Notes under the pieces: generated by a model
What the model was told of the DNA's origin: nothing
The model's input: only the letters and a program-made list of their open reading frames with translations
The model's database searches: none
Shown here: piece after piece, positions 55,500-63,029 of the stretch
Numbering within the stretch: the stretch's first letter is position 1
How the letters are laid out: every line of letters starts with the position of its first letter
Position numbers and translations under genes: made by a program
Source of the DNA: a virus
Reading direction: 5' to 3' (one strand)
Virus record (IMG/VR): IMGVR_UViG_3300021960_000053
Location: 1-64,000 of that record
Length of the DNA: 64,000 nt

Positions 55500-55668
55500 G
55501 GATCTCCTCCTGTATGCACCTATTATAAGACCCCCGACGCTGGTCGGAGGTCTTGGTGTGACGCTTTTTAAATTGTCTTAGCCTTGCTTTTGCTTGCCTC
55601 AATGCTTGAGGTTTTAAGTGGCGCTTTTGTTCTTTTTTAGAATGGTGCTGCCAGTTTGGCGTGTTCAT
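55468..55668 (-). CDS. Possible small basic protein, 66 residues
   Basis: Starts MNTPNWQHHSKKEQKRHLKP and continues RQAKARLRQFKKRHTK. Extremely Lys/Arg/Gln/His-rich, like a nucleic-acid-binding peptide. The last third reads through a hairpin, a TATAAT box and the cobT ribosome site, which argues against it. The basic N-terminal two thirds, filling an otherwise empty gap, argue for it. Confidence 0.4.
   Translation of the reverse strand: MNTPNWQHHSKKEQKRHLKPQALRQAKARLRQFKKRHTKTSDQRRGSYNRCIQEEIHAARSQRQTC
55522..55554 (-). terminator. Hairpin and -10 element ahead of cobT
   Basis: Minus strand AAGACCTCCGAC / GTCGGGGGTCTT hairpin (55554-55527), one mismatch, followed immediately by TATAAT (55527-55522). 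It has no T-run, so it may be an attenuator or operator. The TATAAT could start cobT transcription. Confidence 0.5.
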
Positions 55669-55690
55669 TGCCCTATGGCGATGGATTGAC

Positions 55691-57421
55691 CTAGGATTCT
55701 ACCACATTCTTTTCGTTCTTAAAAGAGAATCCGCCTTTTTTAGTGAACTCAATCACATTATTAAACTTATCGAGCATGTCTCCTTTGTGAGAGATGACAA
55801 AGGTGTTAGCGTCTTGAATGACATACCTAATAATCTTAGTAAATTCGTCTGTACCAACAGTATCAAGAGAACTGTCAAAGACTTCATCTAGGATGAGGAG
55901 GTTTGTGTTTGCTGAGTTTTTGAACCTGGCAACTTCCCTCCATGCGAAAAGAAGTGCCAGGTCGATTCTCATCTTCTCCCCCTCAGAGAATGAGGAATAA
56001 GTGAAGTTGTCGTGAACAGGACTTTGAATGGTCTCATTAAACTCTTCATCAAGATGGAAGTTAATATAAAAGTCCATCATCTGAAGATAACGATTAACTT
56101 GTTTGTTGATAAGAGGCAAGTACTTTTTGATAATCTTTGCCTTGACTCCACCATCTTTAAGCAGTGAATAAGCAAAGTCGTTATACTTTACTTCCTCGTT
56201 TTTATCAGCAAGTTTACCGTAAATTACCTGAAGATCATTCTTGAATCCTTCTAACTTCTCATGCTCAGAATTTCTGTTTTGTAGCTGACTGGTAAGAGTT
56301 TGAATTTCTGATTGTAGATCTCCGACCTGTCGCTGATACCCAGCAATCCGAACATTGTTTTGAGAAATGTCATGCGTTAGATTCGTAACCTCCGAGGACA
56401 GTTTAGTGAAAAGACGCTCTCTGTTTTCCTCTTCCTTTATCGACTCCTCCAGTTTTGTAAAACCTTCTCTGAGTTCCTTTGCTTTATTTTGAGCGTCTGT
56501 AATTTTATTTAGACGGAATTCTTCCTCAATCGATTGGGTGCAAGTGGGGCATACCGTATTCTCTGTGAAGAACTGATGTTCTTTAGTAATCGTTGTAACT
56601 TTCTGTGAAATTTTGCCTCTAAGATTTCCCAACTTACGAAGTTGTTGTGTGGAATTTTTGACAGACTCCATCTCTTCAGTTAAGGATTCAATCTTTTTAG
56701 AGATATCCTCATTCTTTGTATTAAGAACTCCAGAGTCAAAGCAGAGTTTTTCAATCTTTAGTTTATCTTCTTCAATTCTAGTTTTGTGACGATTTTCAAG
56801 GTCCTCAATAAAACCTTCTTGCATCTTAATCTTATCCTTGACATTTTCTTTCTTCAAGGTCAGACTCTTAATAACCTCCTTAGACTGCCGTATTTCCTCC
56901 TTGAGGATGTTGTTCATGGCAGAGAAGATACGAATATCCAAAAGGTCCTCAATGACCTCTCTACGGTGCGCCTGGGCGAGTTGCATGAACGGCACAAAGT
57001 TACTGCTACCCAGGATAACAATCTGAGTGAAAGACTTATAATTTAGTTTGAGGATTTGATCTTCCAGAATCTTCTGATTGGCACGATCATCTGCCTCTTT
57101 ATTTTTCATTTCACCATTTACCAGGATATCAAACACATTTGGTTTGATACCACGACGAACGACATATTGCTTGGGACCGACTGAGAACTCAACTTCTACC
57201 AAACATCCTTTTTCGTTGGTACTGTTCACCAACTGAGGTTTGTTAATCTTACGATACGGTTTGTTGAACAAAGCAAAACACAACGCATCAAGCATTGTCG
57301 ATTTACCAGCACCATTAGTTCCAACAACTAAAGTAGTTGAGGATTTGTTCAGAGCGATTTCAGTCCACTGGTCTCCAGTAGAGAGAAAGTTTTTCCATCT
57401 AAGTTTTTCAAATGTTATCAT
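55691..57421 (-). CDS. gp46: Recombination endonuclease subunit gp46 (Rad50-like)
   Basis: 576-residue SMC-type ATPase working with gp47 to resect DNA ends. Walker A VVGTNGAGKSTMLDALCFA near residue 33, long coiled coils with a CxxC zinc hook (NTVCPTCTQSIEE, about residue 290), the signature SSFSEGEKMRIDLALLF and Walker B NLLILDEVFDSSLD. Its order and length match T4 gp46. Transcribed with gp47, from which it is separated by a small DUF3110-like gene. Confidence 0.96.
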   Translation of the reverse strand: MITFEKLRWKNFLSTGDQWTEIALNKSSTTLVVGTNGAGKSTMLDALCFALFNKPYRKINKPQLVNSTNEKGCLVEVEFSVGPKQYVVRRGIKPNVFDILVNGEMKNKEADDRANQKILEDQILKLNYKSFTQIVILGSSNFVPFMQLAQAHRREVIEDLLDIRIFSAMNNILKEEIRQSKEVIKSLTLKKENVKDKIKMQEGFIEDLENRHKTRIEEDKLKIEKLCFDSGVLNTKNEDISKKIESLTEEMESVKNSTQQLRKLGNLRGKISQKVTTITKEHQFFTENTVCPTCTQSIEEEFRLNKITDAQNKAKELREGFTKLEESIKEEENRERLFTKLSSEVTNLTHDISQNNVRIAGYQRQVGDLQSEIQTLTSQLQNRNSEHEKLEGFKNDLQVIYGKLADKNEEVKYNDFAYSLLKDGGVKAKIIKKYLPLINKQVNRYLQMMDFYINFHLDEEFNETIQSPVHDNFTYSSFSEGEKMRIDLALLFAWREVARFKNSANTNLLILDEVFDSSLDTVGTDEFTKIIRYVIQDANTFVISHKGDMLDKFNNVIEFTKKGGFSFKNEKNVVES

Positions 57422-57677
57422 CTTGAAATGGCGGGATCACAATGTCCTCAGAGGTAATAATAGTGTACTTGTAATTATACATCTCACACGCTTTTATTGC
57501 AACCTCTTCGTCAACTTCAACAGTCATCATCTCTACGCCATGATCTTCTTCTAGTTGCATGGCATATCTTTCAGCGTCGTCCTCTTCTTCAAACATGAAA
57601 AGAACTTTATCACCACTCTTATCTTTTACAGCGTAAGCACCTTCGTCTTTTTTATTTTTTTCCGACAGCAGAAACAT
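57408..57677 (-). CDS. DUF3110-like small protein
   Basis: 89 residues. VLFMFEEEDDAERYAMQLEE is close to the conserved core of DUF3110, a family of small cyanobacterial proteins. YNYKYTIITSEDIVIPPFQD is a matching C-terminal strand. It overlaps both gp46 (14 bases) and gp47 (1 base), so it is firmly fixed in the operon. A host-type family inserted between two subunits of one nuclease complex may point to a role in that complex; that is inference. Confidence 0.75.
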   Translation of the reverse strand: MFLLSEKNKKDEGAYAVKDKSGDKVLFMFEEEDDAERYAMQLEEDHGVEMMTVEVDEEVAIKACEMYNYKYTIITSEDIVIPPFQDDNI

Positions 57678-58729
57678 TACTCAACTTCACACGCTTTAGT
57701 GTATAGGGAACCAAAAAGTGTTTTGACTTTAGACTTGTCAATCTCCACTTCTGCTTCTTCAATATATCTATTCAAAATAGAAATAGTGTTTTCTTCTTCG
57801 CTGATTTCGGATTCTTCTCCATGCAACCAACCTTGGTTGTAATCAAAGTTCTCGATGATCTTTAATTCTTCAACACCAACGGTGTAAAGTTTATCAATAA
57901 ATTTCTCAAAATCTTTGGGTTTAGTTTTCTTACGAACGATTACCTTTACAATTTTACCAGCATATTCTGCTGCATTGAACATCTGATGGGGAGTATCCTC
58001 ATAGTAGATGTTATAGAACATGTGGTTAGGATTATCAACTGGGGTCAACTCATATGACTCAGTATCAAAGATATGAAATCCTCTGGGATCGTTGACATCA
58101 TTCCAATACAGTTCGTAAGGATTTCCGAGATAGAAGATCTGACCATCACTACTACGAGTGTGATAGTGTCCAGAAAAGACACGATCAAACTTTCTCAAGT
58201 AATCTGCTTCATATCCACGATCTTGAGTGAAGCCACGATAAGCAGCAAACCCGTTCAATTCAAGGTGACCAACCGCAACCTTTGCCTTACTCTTCTTAAT
58301 GGCATTCATTGTCTGCTGTTCATTTTCCTTGTTAATCCAAGCAATGAAAGCAAACTTAGTTCCACCAATTACATGTTCGGCATAGTCAGTGATAGGGACG
58401 ATATTATCATACTCTCGTAAAAGTAAATCAACTGTGTTAACTGAGTTATTGTTTTTGTAGTAGGCAGTGTGATTACCCACAACAGTGTACACAGTAATTC
58501 CCATATCGCGGAGACGGTTGTAGTAATTCTCTTTAGCCCATTTAAGAGACCAGAGATCAATGCTTCTCCTATTGTCGAAAGTATCGCCCATATCGATAAC
58601 AGTTGTGATACCTTCTCGATCAAGCGTAGGAAAAAAAGTCCCATCGTAGAATTTTGCAAAGTAGTCATGAAAGAGTTTGCTACCCTTTCTTGCTCCAAAA
58701 TGTTGATCAGTGATGATTGCGATTTTCAT
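57677..58729 (-). CDS. gp47: Recombination endonuclease subunit gp47 (Mre11-like)
   Basis: 350-residue metallophosphoesterase nuclease. Metal-binding motifs in order: IITDQHFGAR (DxH), DMGDTFDNRR (GDxxD), VVGNHTAYY (GNH) and FSGHYHTRSS (GHxH), all intact. It forms the end-processing complex with gp46. Starts MKIAIITDQHF; the ATG overlaps the end of a 44-residue gene by 23 bases. Confidence 0.96.
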   Translation of the reverse strand: MKIAIITDQHFGARKGSKLFHDYFAKFYDGTFFPTLDREGITTVIDMGDTFDNRRSIDLWSLKWAKENYYNRLRDMGITVYTVVGNHTAYYKNNNSVNTVDLLLREYDNIVPITDYAEHVIGGTKFAFIAWINKENEQQTMNAIKKSKAKVAVGHLELNGFAAYRGFTQDRGYEADYLRKFDRVFSGHYHTRSSDGQIFYLGNPYELYWNDVNDPRGFHIFDTESYELTPVDNPNHMFYNIYYEDTPHQMFNAAEYAGKIVKVIVRKKTKPKDFEKFIDKLYTVGVEELKIIENFDYNQGWLHGEESEISEEENTISILNRYIEEAEVEIDKSKVKTLFGSLYTKACEVE

Positions 58730-58841
58730 CTTCAGTACCTTTTTCTAAATCACGAAGTCTTTTACGCCAGTATTCATTTTCATTATCAGTCTCACGCTCT
58801 TCTGCTTCATCAAACATGTAGTCTGGATAAGGTTGGGTCAT
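58707..58841 (-). CDS. Small acidic protein between gp55 and gp47, 44 residues
   Basis: Frame MTQPYPDYMFDEAEERETDN ... ending KGTEDENRNHH. Its ATG overlaps the gp55 stop (ATGA) and its end overlaps gp47 by 23 bases, so all of it is either coupled or shared. Strongly acidic with a basic WRKRLRDLEK helix. A partner of gp55 is conceivable from position; unproven. Confidence 0.6.
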   Translation of the reverse strand: MTQPYPDYMFDEAEERETDNENEYWRKRLRDLEKGTEDENRNHH

Positions 58842-59311
58842 CGACTTGTCCTGTACTGAATGTTGTCTTTGATCGTATTATAGTCACTTGCCATGCCGTT
58901 TGCACCATCTTCAACAACCATTACTTGATCATAACCAGTTCTCTCAATAATTTTGGTTTTGATTTCTAACTGCTTCTTCTCCTTTTGGATTCTACGAAGG
59001 AAAGCATAGTAAATGATCTGAGTAAAATATGCAAACGGGTTATTAGATTTCTCAGGATCAAAATTATGTATGTACTGAACGCAGTTCTCAATTCCATCAC
59101 CGATCATATCCTCTCTGAACATGTAGTTCACGAAGTTGGGTTTGTATGAAAGGTGTGTTGCGATCTTCAAAAAACAATCGCCCAAATAGTTACTGATCGG
59201 AGGTGGTGGAGTACCCTTTTCCTTTGCTTTCCTGCACTTGATGCGATACTCCACCATTGCGTCTAGCAAGTCTTTGTTATTTACATAGTGCTCCGATCTC
59301 TTTTTGGGCAT
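58838..59311 (-). CDS. gp55: Late sigma factor gp55
   Basis: 157-residue minimal sigma factor recognising TATAAATA late promoters, which are present at several places in this window. The region-2-like segment is EDMIGDGIENCVQYIHNFDP followed by NPFAYFTQIIYYAFLRRIQK, the hallmark of gp55. N-terminus SEHYVNNKDLLDAMVEYRIK. In T4 it works with gp33 and the gp45 clamp. Transcription starts from a good promoter at 59335-59363. Confidence 0.95.
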   Translation of the reverse strand: MPKKRSEHYVNNKDLLDAMVEYRIKCRKAKEKGTPPPPISNYLGDCFLKIATHLSYKPNFVNYMFREDMIGDGIENCVQYIHNFDPEKSNNPFAYFTQIIYYAFLRRIQKEKKQLEIKTKIIERTGYDQVMVVEDGANGMASDYNTIKDNIQYRTSR

Positions 59312-59334
59312 ATTGTGTGTTAATTCGTGTATAC

Positions 59335-59363
59335 ATTATAGCACAGCTTGACAAAGGTGTCAC
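59335..59363 (-). promoter_or_regulatory. Sigma-70 promoter for gp55-gp47-gp46
   Basis: Minus strand GTGACA (59363-59358), 17 bases, TATAAT (59340-59335) with TGC extension, 24 bases before the gp55 ATG. Confidence 0.7.
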
Positions 59364-59425
59364 TCATGAGTAGAATAACTTTGTCGAAGTTCAGAGAAAC
59401 TATAGCTTAGCTTTAATCTTTAAGA

Positions 59426-59863
59426 TTATACATGAGTAGCAATCCCTGCTTTCGGGTCTTGCTCCAGTTTAAATAGAGATTCTAATTTTTCTTTTGCTTT
59501 TGTTACATTACCTAAGTAACCCATCTTTTCGGAGGGTCTTACTCTTTTACCACCTACGGATCTGATTCCACCACTTGTTCTATCTTCAGCTTGATCAATA
59601 AGATAGTTAATGTAGTAGTCAACCATATCATTGTCTTCATCAACTTCTGTCATTGTGATGACTTTATCTTTATCGATGAAGAAAAACTGATCGTTTGGAA
59701 CATGCATCCATGGTTCCACTCTAATATAAGAACCCCTAGGTCCATGAACAGGTTGAATACAAACTGGATCTTGCAGGATCAGGGTATGTTCTTCTGCAGA
59801 AGTAATTGCAAATAACTCTTCTCCAGAGACCAACTTTATACTTGCGTAAAACTCTTCAGTCAT
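59426..59863 (-). CDS. Sm-like conserved protein, 145 residues
   Basis: Starts MTEEFYASIKLVSGEELFAI and continues EEHTLILQDPVCIQPVHG, a strand pattern of an Sm or SH3-like barrel (xxIKLxSGEExxA...LILxxP). VITMTEVDEDNDMVDYYIN and a helical tail follow. It overlaps uvsW by four bases. Function unknown; similar short barrels occur twice more upstream of gp43. Confidence 0.7.
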   Translation of the reverse strand: MTEEFYASIKLVSGEELFAITSAEEHTLILQDPVCIQPVHGPRGSYIRVEPWMHVPNDQFFFIDKDKVITMTEVDEDNDMVDYYINYLIDQAEDRTSGGIRSVGGKRVRPSEKMGYLGNVTKAKEKLESLFKLEQDPKAGIATHV

Positions 59864-61329
59864 TCTTTTTTCCTCAGATTGATGGTTACCATGTCATAAT
59901 GAAATTTCTCTTCGTTGTAAATTTTTATGCGTTCGATGAGATGATTCAATGTGTAATTTCTTTTTGATCTGTAGGTGCAGTCATCTGCAATGTCGTATAA
60001 AGTTGCACTAAACTTATTTGCACCTTTTCTTAGCACTCTCCCAATTGATTGGAGATTTCTTATCCTTGATTTTGAAGGAGAGGCAAAGATTACATTGTGT
60101 AAATTCTTGATGTTGATGCCTGTGGAAAATGTTCCGTAAGAGGCAACAATGATGGAGTTTTTTTCGTTTTCGATAATGGAACGGGCTAGTTCTCTGTCCT
60201 CAACATCGACCCCTCCATGAATAAAGAAGACCTTTCGATTGGTCTCAATATTTGTATTTATTAAATCGAAAAGTACCCTACCATGATCTTCGACTCTGTT
60301 AAACAAAACGAGAGTATTACCTGGGAGATCAATAGCAAGATTTTTAATGAAGTTGTTTCTTTGTTCATGCTTAATCAAGTATTCGATTTCATCTAGATAG
60401 GAATCAAAAACTCTCTCATCATGCTTAAGTAAAAGGATCTTTGCATTGAGTTTTGCAAGGTATCCCTTATTCATTAATTCTTCTGTACGAATCAATTTAT
60501 AAGATGGACCAAACAGTCCTTCTAACACCCATTTATGAGTTTGAGTTCCATCAAGAGTTCCAGTAAAACCAAAACGATATTTTGCTTGATGTAACTTTGT
60601 CATGATCTGTGTCAAAGACTTTGCTTTGAACAGGTGTGCTTCATCACCAATGACTACATTAAATCTTTCAAAGTAACTCTTTTCTAACTTATAGATAGAT
60701 TGCCAAGTAGTAATAACGACAGGTGCTTTTGCCTCTCGTTCACGACCAGCATAAATCTTATGGCAATACGATGAAGCGTCCCATCCATACTCCTCAAAGT
60801 CCTTATACATCTGCTCTACCAGAGATGTCGTTGGAACAACTAGGAGGATATTTTGTTTGCGCTCTGTATAGTACCTCACGATTGAGTAAATCATCAAAGA
60901 TTTGCCAGAGGCTGTTGGGCTTATCACTAACCTTCTATTGTGTCTTAGAGCACCGTATACTCCCTCTATTTGATAGTCTCTCGGAGGATGCTTAGCAATA
61001 GACTTCATGTAGTCTTTGACTCCTTCCTTAGAGATAAATTCATTCTCTTCATAAGGAGTTCCGTAGAACTTACTATCAACAAACTCATATTCATATCCAT
61101 GCCTCTGACAGAAAGAGACAAGTTTATCTAACAGACCAACATATAATTCTCTGGTGTGAGTAGAGAACAATCTAATCTTTCCATCCCAATATCTTTTACG
61201 ATACTGGTTCATGTACTTTGCTCCTTCGATATCAAAGGAGAAGTGATCTGCTAGTTCCTGATAGACATGAGGTTCTGATTCAATCTTCAGATAAACCTCA
61301 TTCTTTTTGGATATGACAAGTTTGCTCAT
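59860..61329 (-). CDS. uvsW: DNA/RNA helicase UvsW
   Basis: 489-residue superfamily 2 helicase that in T4 unwinds R-loops and promotes branch migration, switching replication from origin- to recombination-dependent mode. Motif I LVISPTASGKSLMIYS, motif II NVVIGDEAHLFK, motif III FTGTLDG and motif VI NLQSIGRVLRKG are intact. ATG 61329 (MSKLVISKKNEVYLK) follows the uvsY stop by two bases and is preferred over an upstream ATG inside uvsY. Confidence 0.95.
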   Translation of the reverse strand: MSKLVISKKNEVYLKIESEPHVYQELADHFSFDIEGAKYMNQYRKRYWDGKIRLFSTHTRELYVGLLDKLVSFCQRHGYEYEFVDSKFYGTPYEENEFISKEGVKDYMKSIAKHPPRDYQIEGVYGALRHNRRLVISPTASGKSLMIYSIVRYYTERKQNILLVVPTTSLVEQMYKDFEEYGWDASSYCHKIYAGREREAKAPVVITTWQSIYKLEKSYFERFNVVIGDEAHLFKAKSLTQIMTKLHQAKYRFGFTGTLDGTQTHKWVLEGLFGPSYKLIRTEELMNKGYLAKLNAKILLLKHDERVFDSYLDEIEYLIKHEQRNNFIKNLAIDLPGNTLVLFNRVEDHGRVLFDLINTNIETNRKVFFIHGGVDVEDRELARSIIENEKNSIIVASYGTFSTGINIKNLHNVIFASPSKSRIRNLQSIGRVLRKGANKFSATLYDIADDCTYRSKRNYTLNHLIERIKIYNEEKFHYDMVTINLRKKE

Positions 61330-61331
61330 AC

Positions 61332-61757
61332 TTACCCCGCACGGAAATTGTGCCAATCAATGATGTTCTTGATCAAATATCCTCTGTTGCTAACCTGTTT
61401 GATAATATCTTCCAGGTATGTCAACATGACATCGTAGTATTTGATTTTTAGAGTAGCAGCTTGCACCTTCTCGTCTGCTGCCATATACCGCTGAACAGCA
61501 TCTTTCTCCCTTACTTTATAGGGAAACGGATCGTCCACATATACTTCTGGATTTGCTTTACCTGTGTAGTAAAGGTGACGCTCTAACTTAATTTTATTTT
61601 CTACTGTCGTTGCTCTTTCTCGCAGTAGTTTTATGTTATTATAGAGGTCGAAATACTTTGCGTGTAAGGATGGTATCTTTGCAGATTCTTCATGTAAATT
61701 ATCTTGATCAATCTGTGAGTCTTTCTCCCACATACTTTGTATAGTTTCAAGATTCAT
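61332..61757 (-). CDS. uvsY: Recombination mediator UvsY
   Basis: 141-residue hexameric mediator that loads UvsX on gp32-coated single strands. Starts MNLETIQSMWEKDSQIDQDN; conserved HAKYFDLYNNIKLLRERATT and helical LEDIIKQVSNRGYLIKNIID match T4 UvsY (137 residues). It lies between the tail gene gp3 and uvsW, as in other cyanomyoviruses. Confidence 0.94.
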   Translation of the reverse strand: MNLETIQSMWEKDSQIDQDNLHEESAKIPSLHAKYFDLYNNIKLLRERATTVENKIKLERHLYYTGKANPEVYVDDPFPYKVREKDAVQRYMAADEKVQAATLKIKYYDVMLTYLEDIIKQVSNRGYLIKNIIDWHNFRAG

Positions 61758-61760
61758 AAA

Positions 61761-62291
61761 TTAAGTTTCCACTTCAATGGTATAGAACAGATACTTAAAA
61801 GTAACGGTTGCTGTAAAGTATGTATAATCCTGATCAGTGGCAGTAAATTCAAGAGCACTCAAAGAAATAGGAAACAAGTCTCTGAACTTTACGCGAGCAC
61901 TAACATTAAAATTACTGTTTAGGATAGCGAGTGTTCCGTCACTAAATTGCTCTTTAACATCCTTTTGTCCCTGAGCATTGGTAATTAATTCTTGAAACTC
62001 AGAAACACTCTCTGGATATCCAAGACCATAAATCCAGTTATGAATCTCTAAGTAATTTTCCAAGTCTTCATCAACAATAAACTGGAGAGTCAGATCTTCA
62101 AACTGAATATTATCCCCAGGCAAATCAATTGCTTTGAGATAATTTCCTACCTTAATATTTCCAAGTTGGATACCAGGAATCTTTGCACTGTTGGAAAAGA
62201 AATCAACCTTTGGTGTCTTTACAATGTTAAATTTAAATCCAACTGGCGACAAGTAATTCTTGTTCGCAATTTGTTTACCTAAAAATGACAT
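61761..62291 (-). CDS. gp3: Tail completion and sheath stabiliser gp3
   Basis: 176 residues, the same length as T4 gp3. Starts MSFLGKQIANKNYLSPVGFK and contains KIPGIQLGNIKVGNYLKAID, DLTLQFIVDEDLENYLEIHN and WIYGLGYP, the beta-rich pattern of tail-tube-terminator-related proteins. Its position between gp23 and uvsY is the cyanophage order. gp3 terminates tube polymerisation and stabilises the sheath. Confidence 0.85.
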   Translation of the reverse strand: MSFLGKQIANKNYLSPVGFKFNIVKTPKVDFFSNSAKIPGIQLGNIKVGNYLKAIDLPGDNIQFEDLTLQFIVDEDLENYLEIHNWIYGLGYPESVSEFQELITNAQGQKDVKEQFSDGTLAILNSNFNVSARVKFRDLFPISLSALEFTATDQDYTYFTATVTFKYLFYTIEVET

Positions 62292-62293
62292 GA

Positions 62294-62938
62294 TTACCTC
62301 GCTGTTCTAACATATACTTTTCTCTTACCATATTGTGTAGGTGTGAGATTTGGATCACCAGTGACCTGTCTTGCAGTAGCTCTCATTAAATCATAACTAG
62401 TGCTTTTGTTAACTTCACCTGCAGGACCAAAATTACCAGTATCCCTCACAGTTGCATTTGTAACTCTGGTATTTGCACCAGTTGGTTTTTGTGTGAACTG
62501 TAACTTGGTTCCAAAATCTTGAGACGGAGTTCCTGCCCATGTACCTGCAGGAACTTCATTTGCTTTATATCTGTAAGGAACTGCAACGCCAGTTGTTGCA
62601 CCTGTAAATGGAGTTCCGTCAGCAGTTCTTTGGACTTTATCTGCGCCAGTGTTATATCCTTGTGAAGTTGTATCTTTTGGACCGTAAGAACTGGTACTGA
62701 CAGGTTTCCATCCATATCTTTCTGCTTCTGCGGGAGTATGTGCCCTTGGAGTAAACTTATTAGTGCTCTTATCTAATACTCCAGGTTTATAATTTTTATA
62801 TGCTAAAACATTTGTATTAGCAGGTTTTGGTTTTGTTGCAGCAGATCTGTCAGCACCAGATATTTTATTCCATGCCCAAGTAAATGGGTTTCCTTCTACC
62901 AGAGCAGCATCTTCTCTGAATTGACGAAAGGTTTTCAT
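62294..62938 (-). CDS. Hypothetical protein next to gp23, 214 residues
   Basis: Starts MKTFRQFREDAALVEGNPFT, the MKTFxxFxxDA leader seen in several proteins of this phage. The rest is Thr/Gly/Pro/Lys-rich and apparently disordered (AEAERYGWKPVSTSSYGPKD) with no motif. Position between capsid and tail genes and composition suggest a minor virion or scaffold-associated protein; unproven. Confidence 0.68.
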   Translation of the reverse strand: MKTFRQFREDAALVEGNPFTWAWNKISGADRSAATKPKPANTNVLAYKNYKPGVLDKSTNKFTPRAHTPAEAERYGWKPVSTSSYGPKDTTSQGYNTGADKVQRTADGTPFTGATTGVAVPYRYKANEVPAGTWAGTPSQDFGTKLQFTQKPTGANTRVTNATVRDTGNFGPAGEVNKSTSYDLMRATARQVTGDPNLTPTQYGKRKVYVRTAR

Positions 62939-62955
62939 CTACACTAGGCGTCTTA

Positions 62956-62961
62956 ATTATA
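62956..62961 (-). promoter_or_regulatory. -10 element after the gp23 terminator
   Basis: TATAAT on the minus strand, 18 bases before the ATG at 62938. No clear -35. Confidence 0.4.
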
Positions 62962-62968
62962 TTTAGAT

Positions 62969-62995
62969 AAAAAAAGAGGGTCCTTTCGGACCCTC
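62969..62995 (-). terminator. Terminator after gp23
   Basis: Eight-base-pair stem GAGGGTCC / GGACCCTC with GAAA loop and seven T residues on the minus strand. A strong stop for the very abundant capsid transcript. Confidence 0.95.
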
Positions 62996-63029
62996 GGAGA
63001 CTTCCTTCACACGGATGTCTATTATAACA

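Noticed and set aside
55468-55540. C-terminal third of the 66-codon basic frame
   Set aside because: It reads through a hairpin, a TATAAT box and the cobT ribosome site, so even if the gene is real this part is doubtful; kept only at low confidence.
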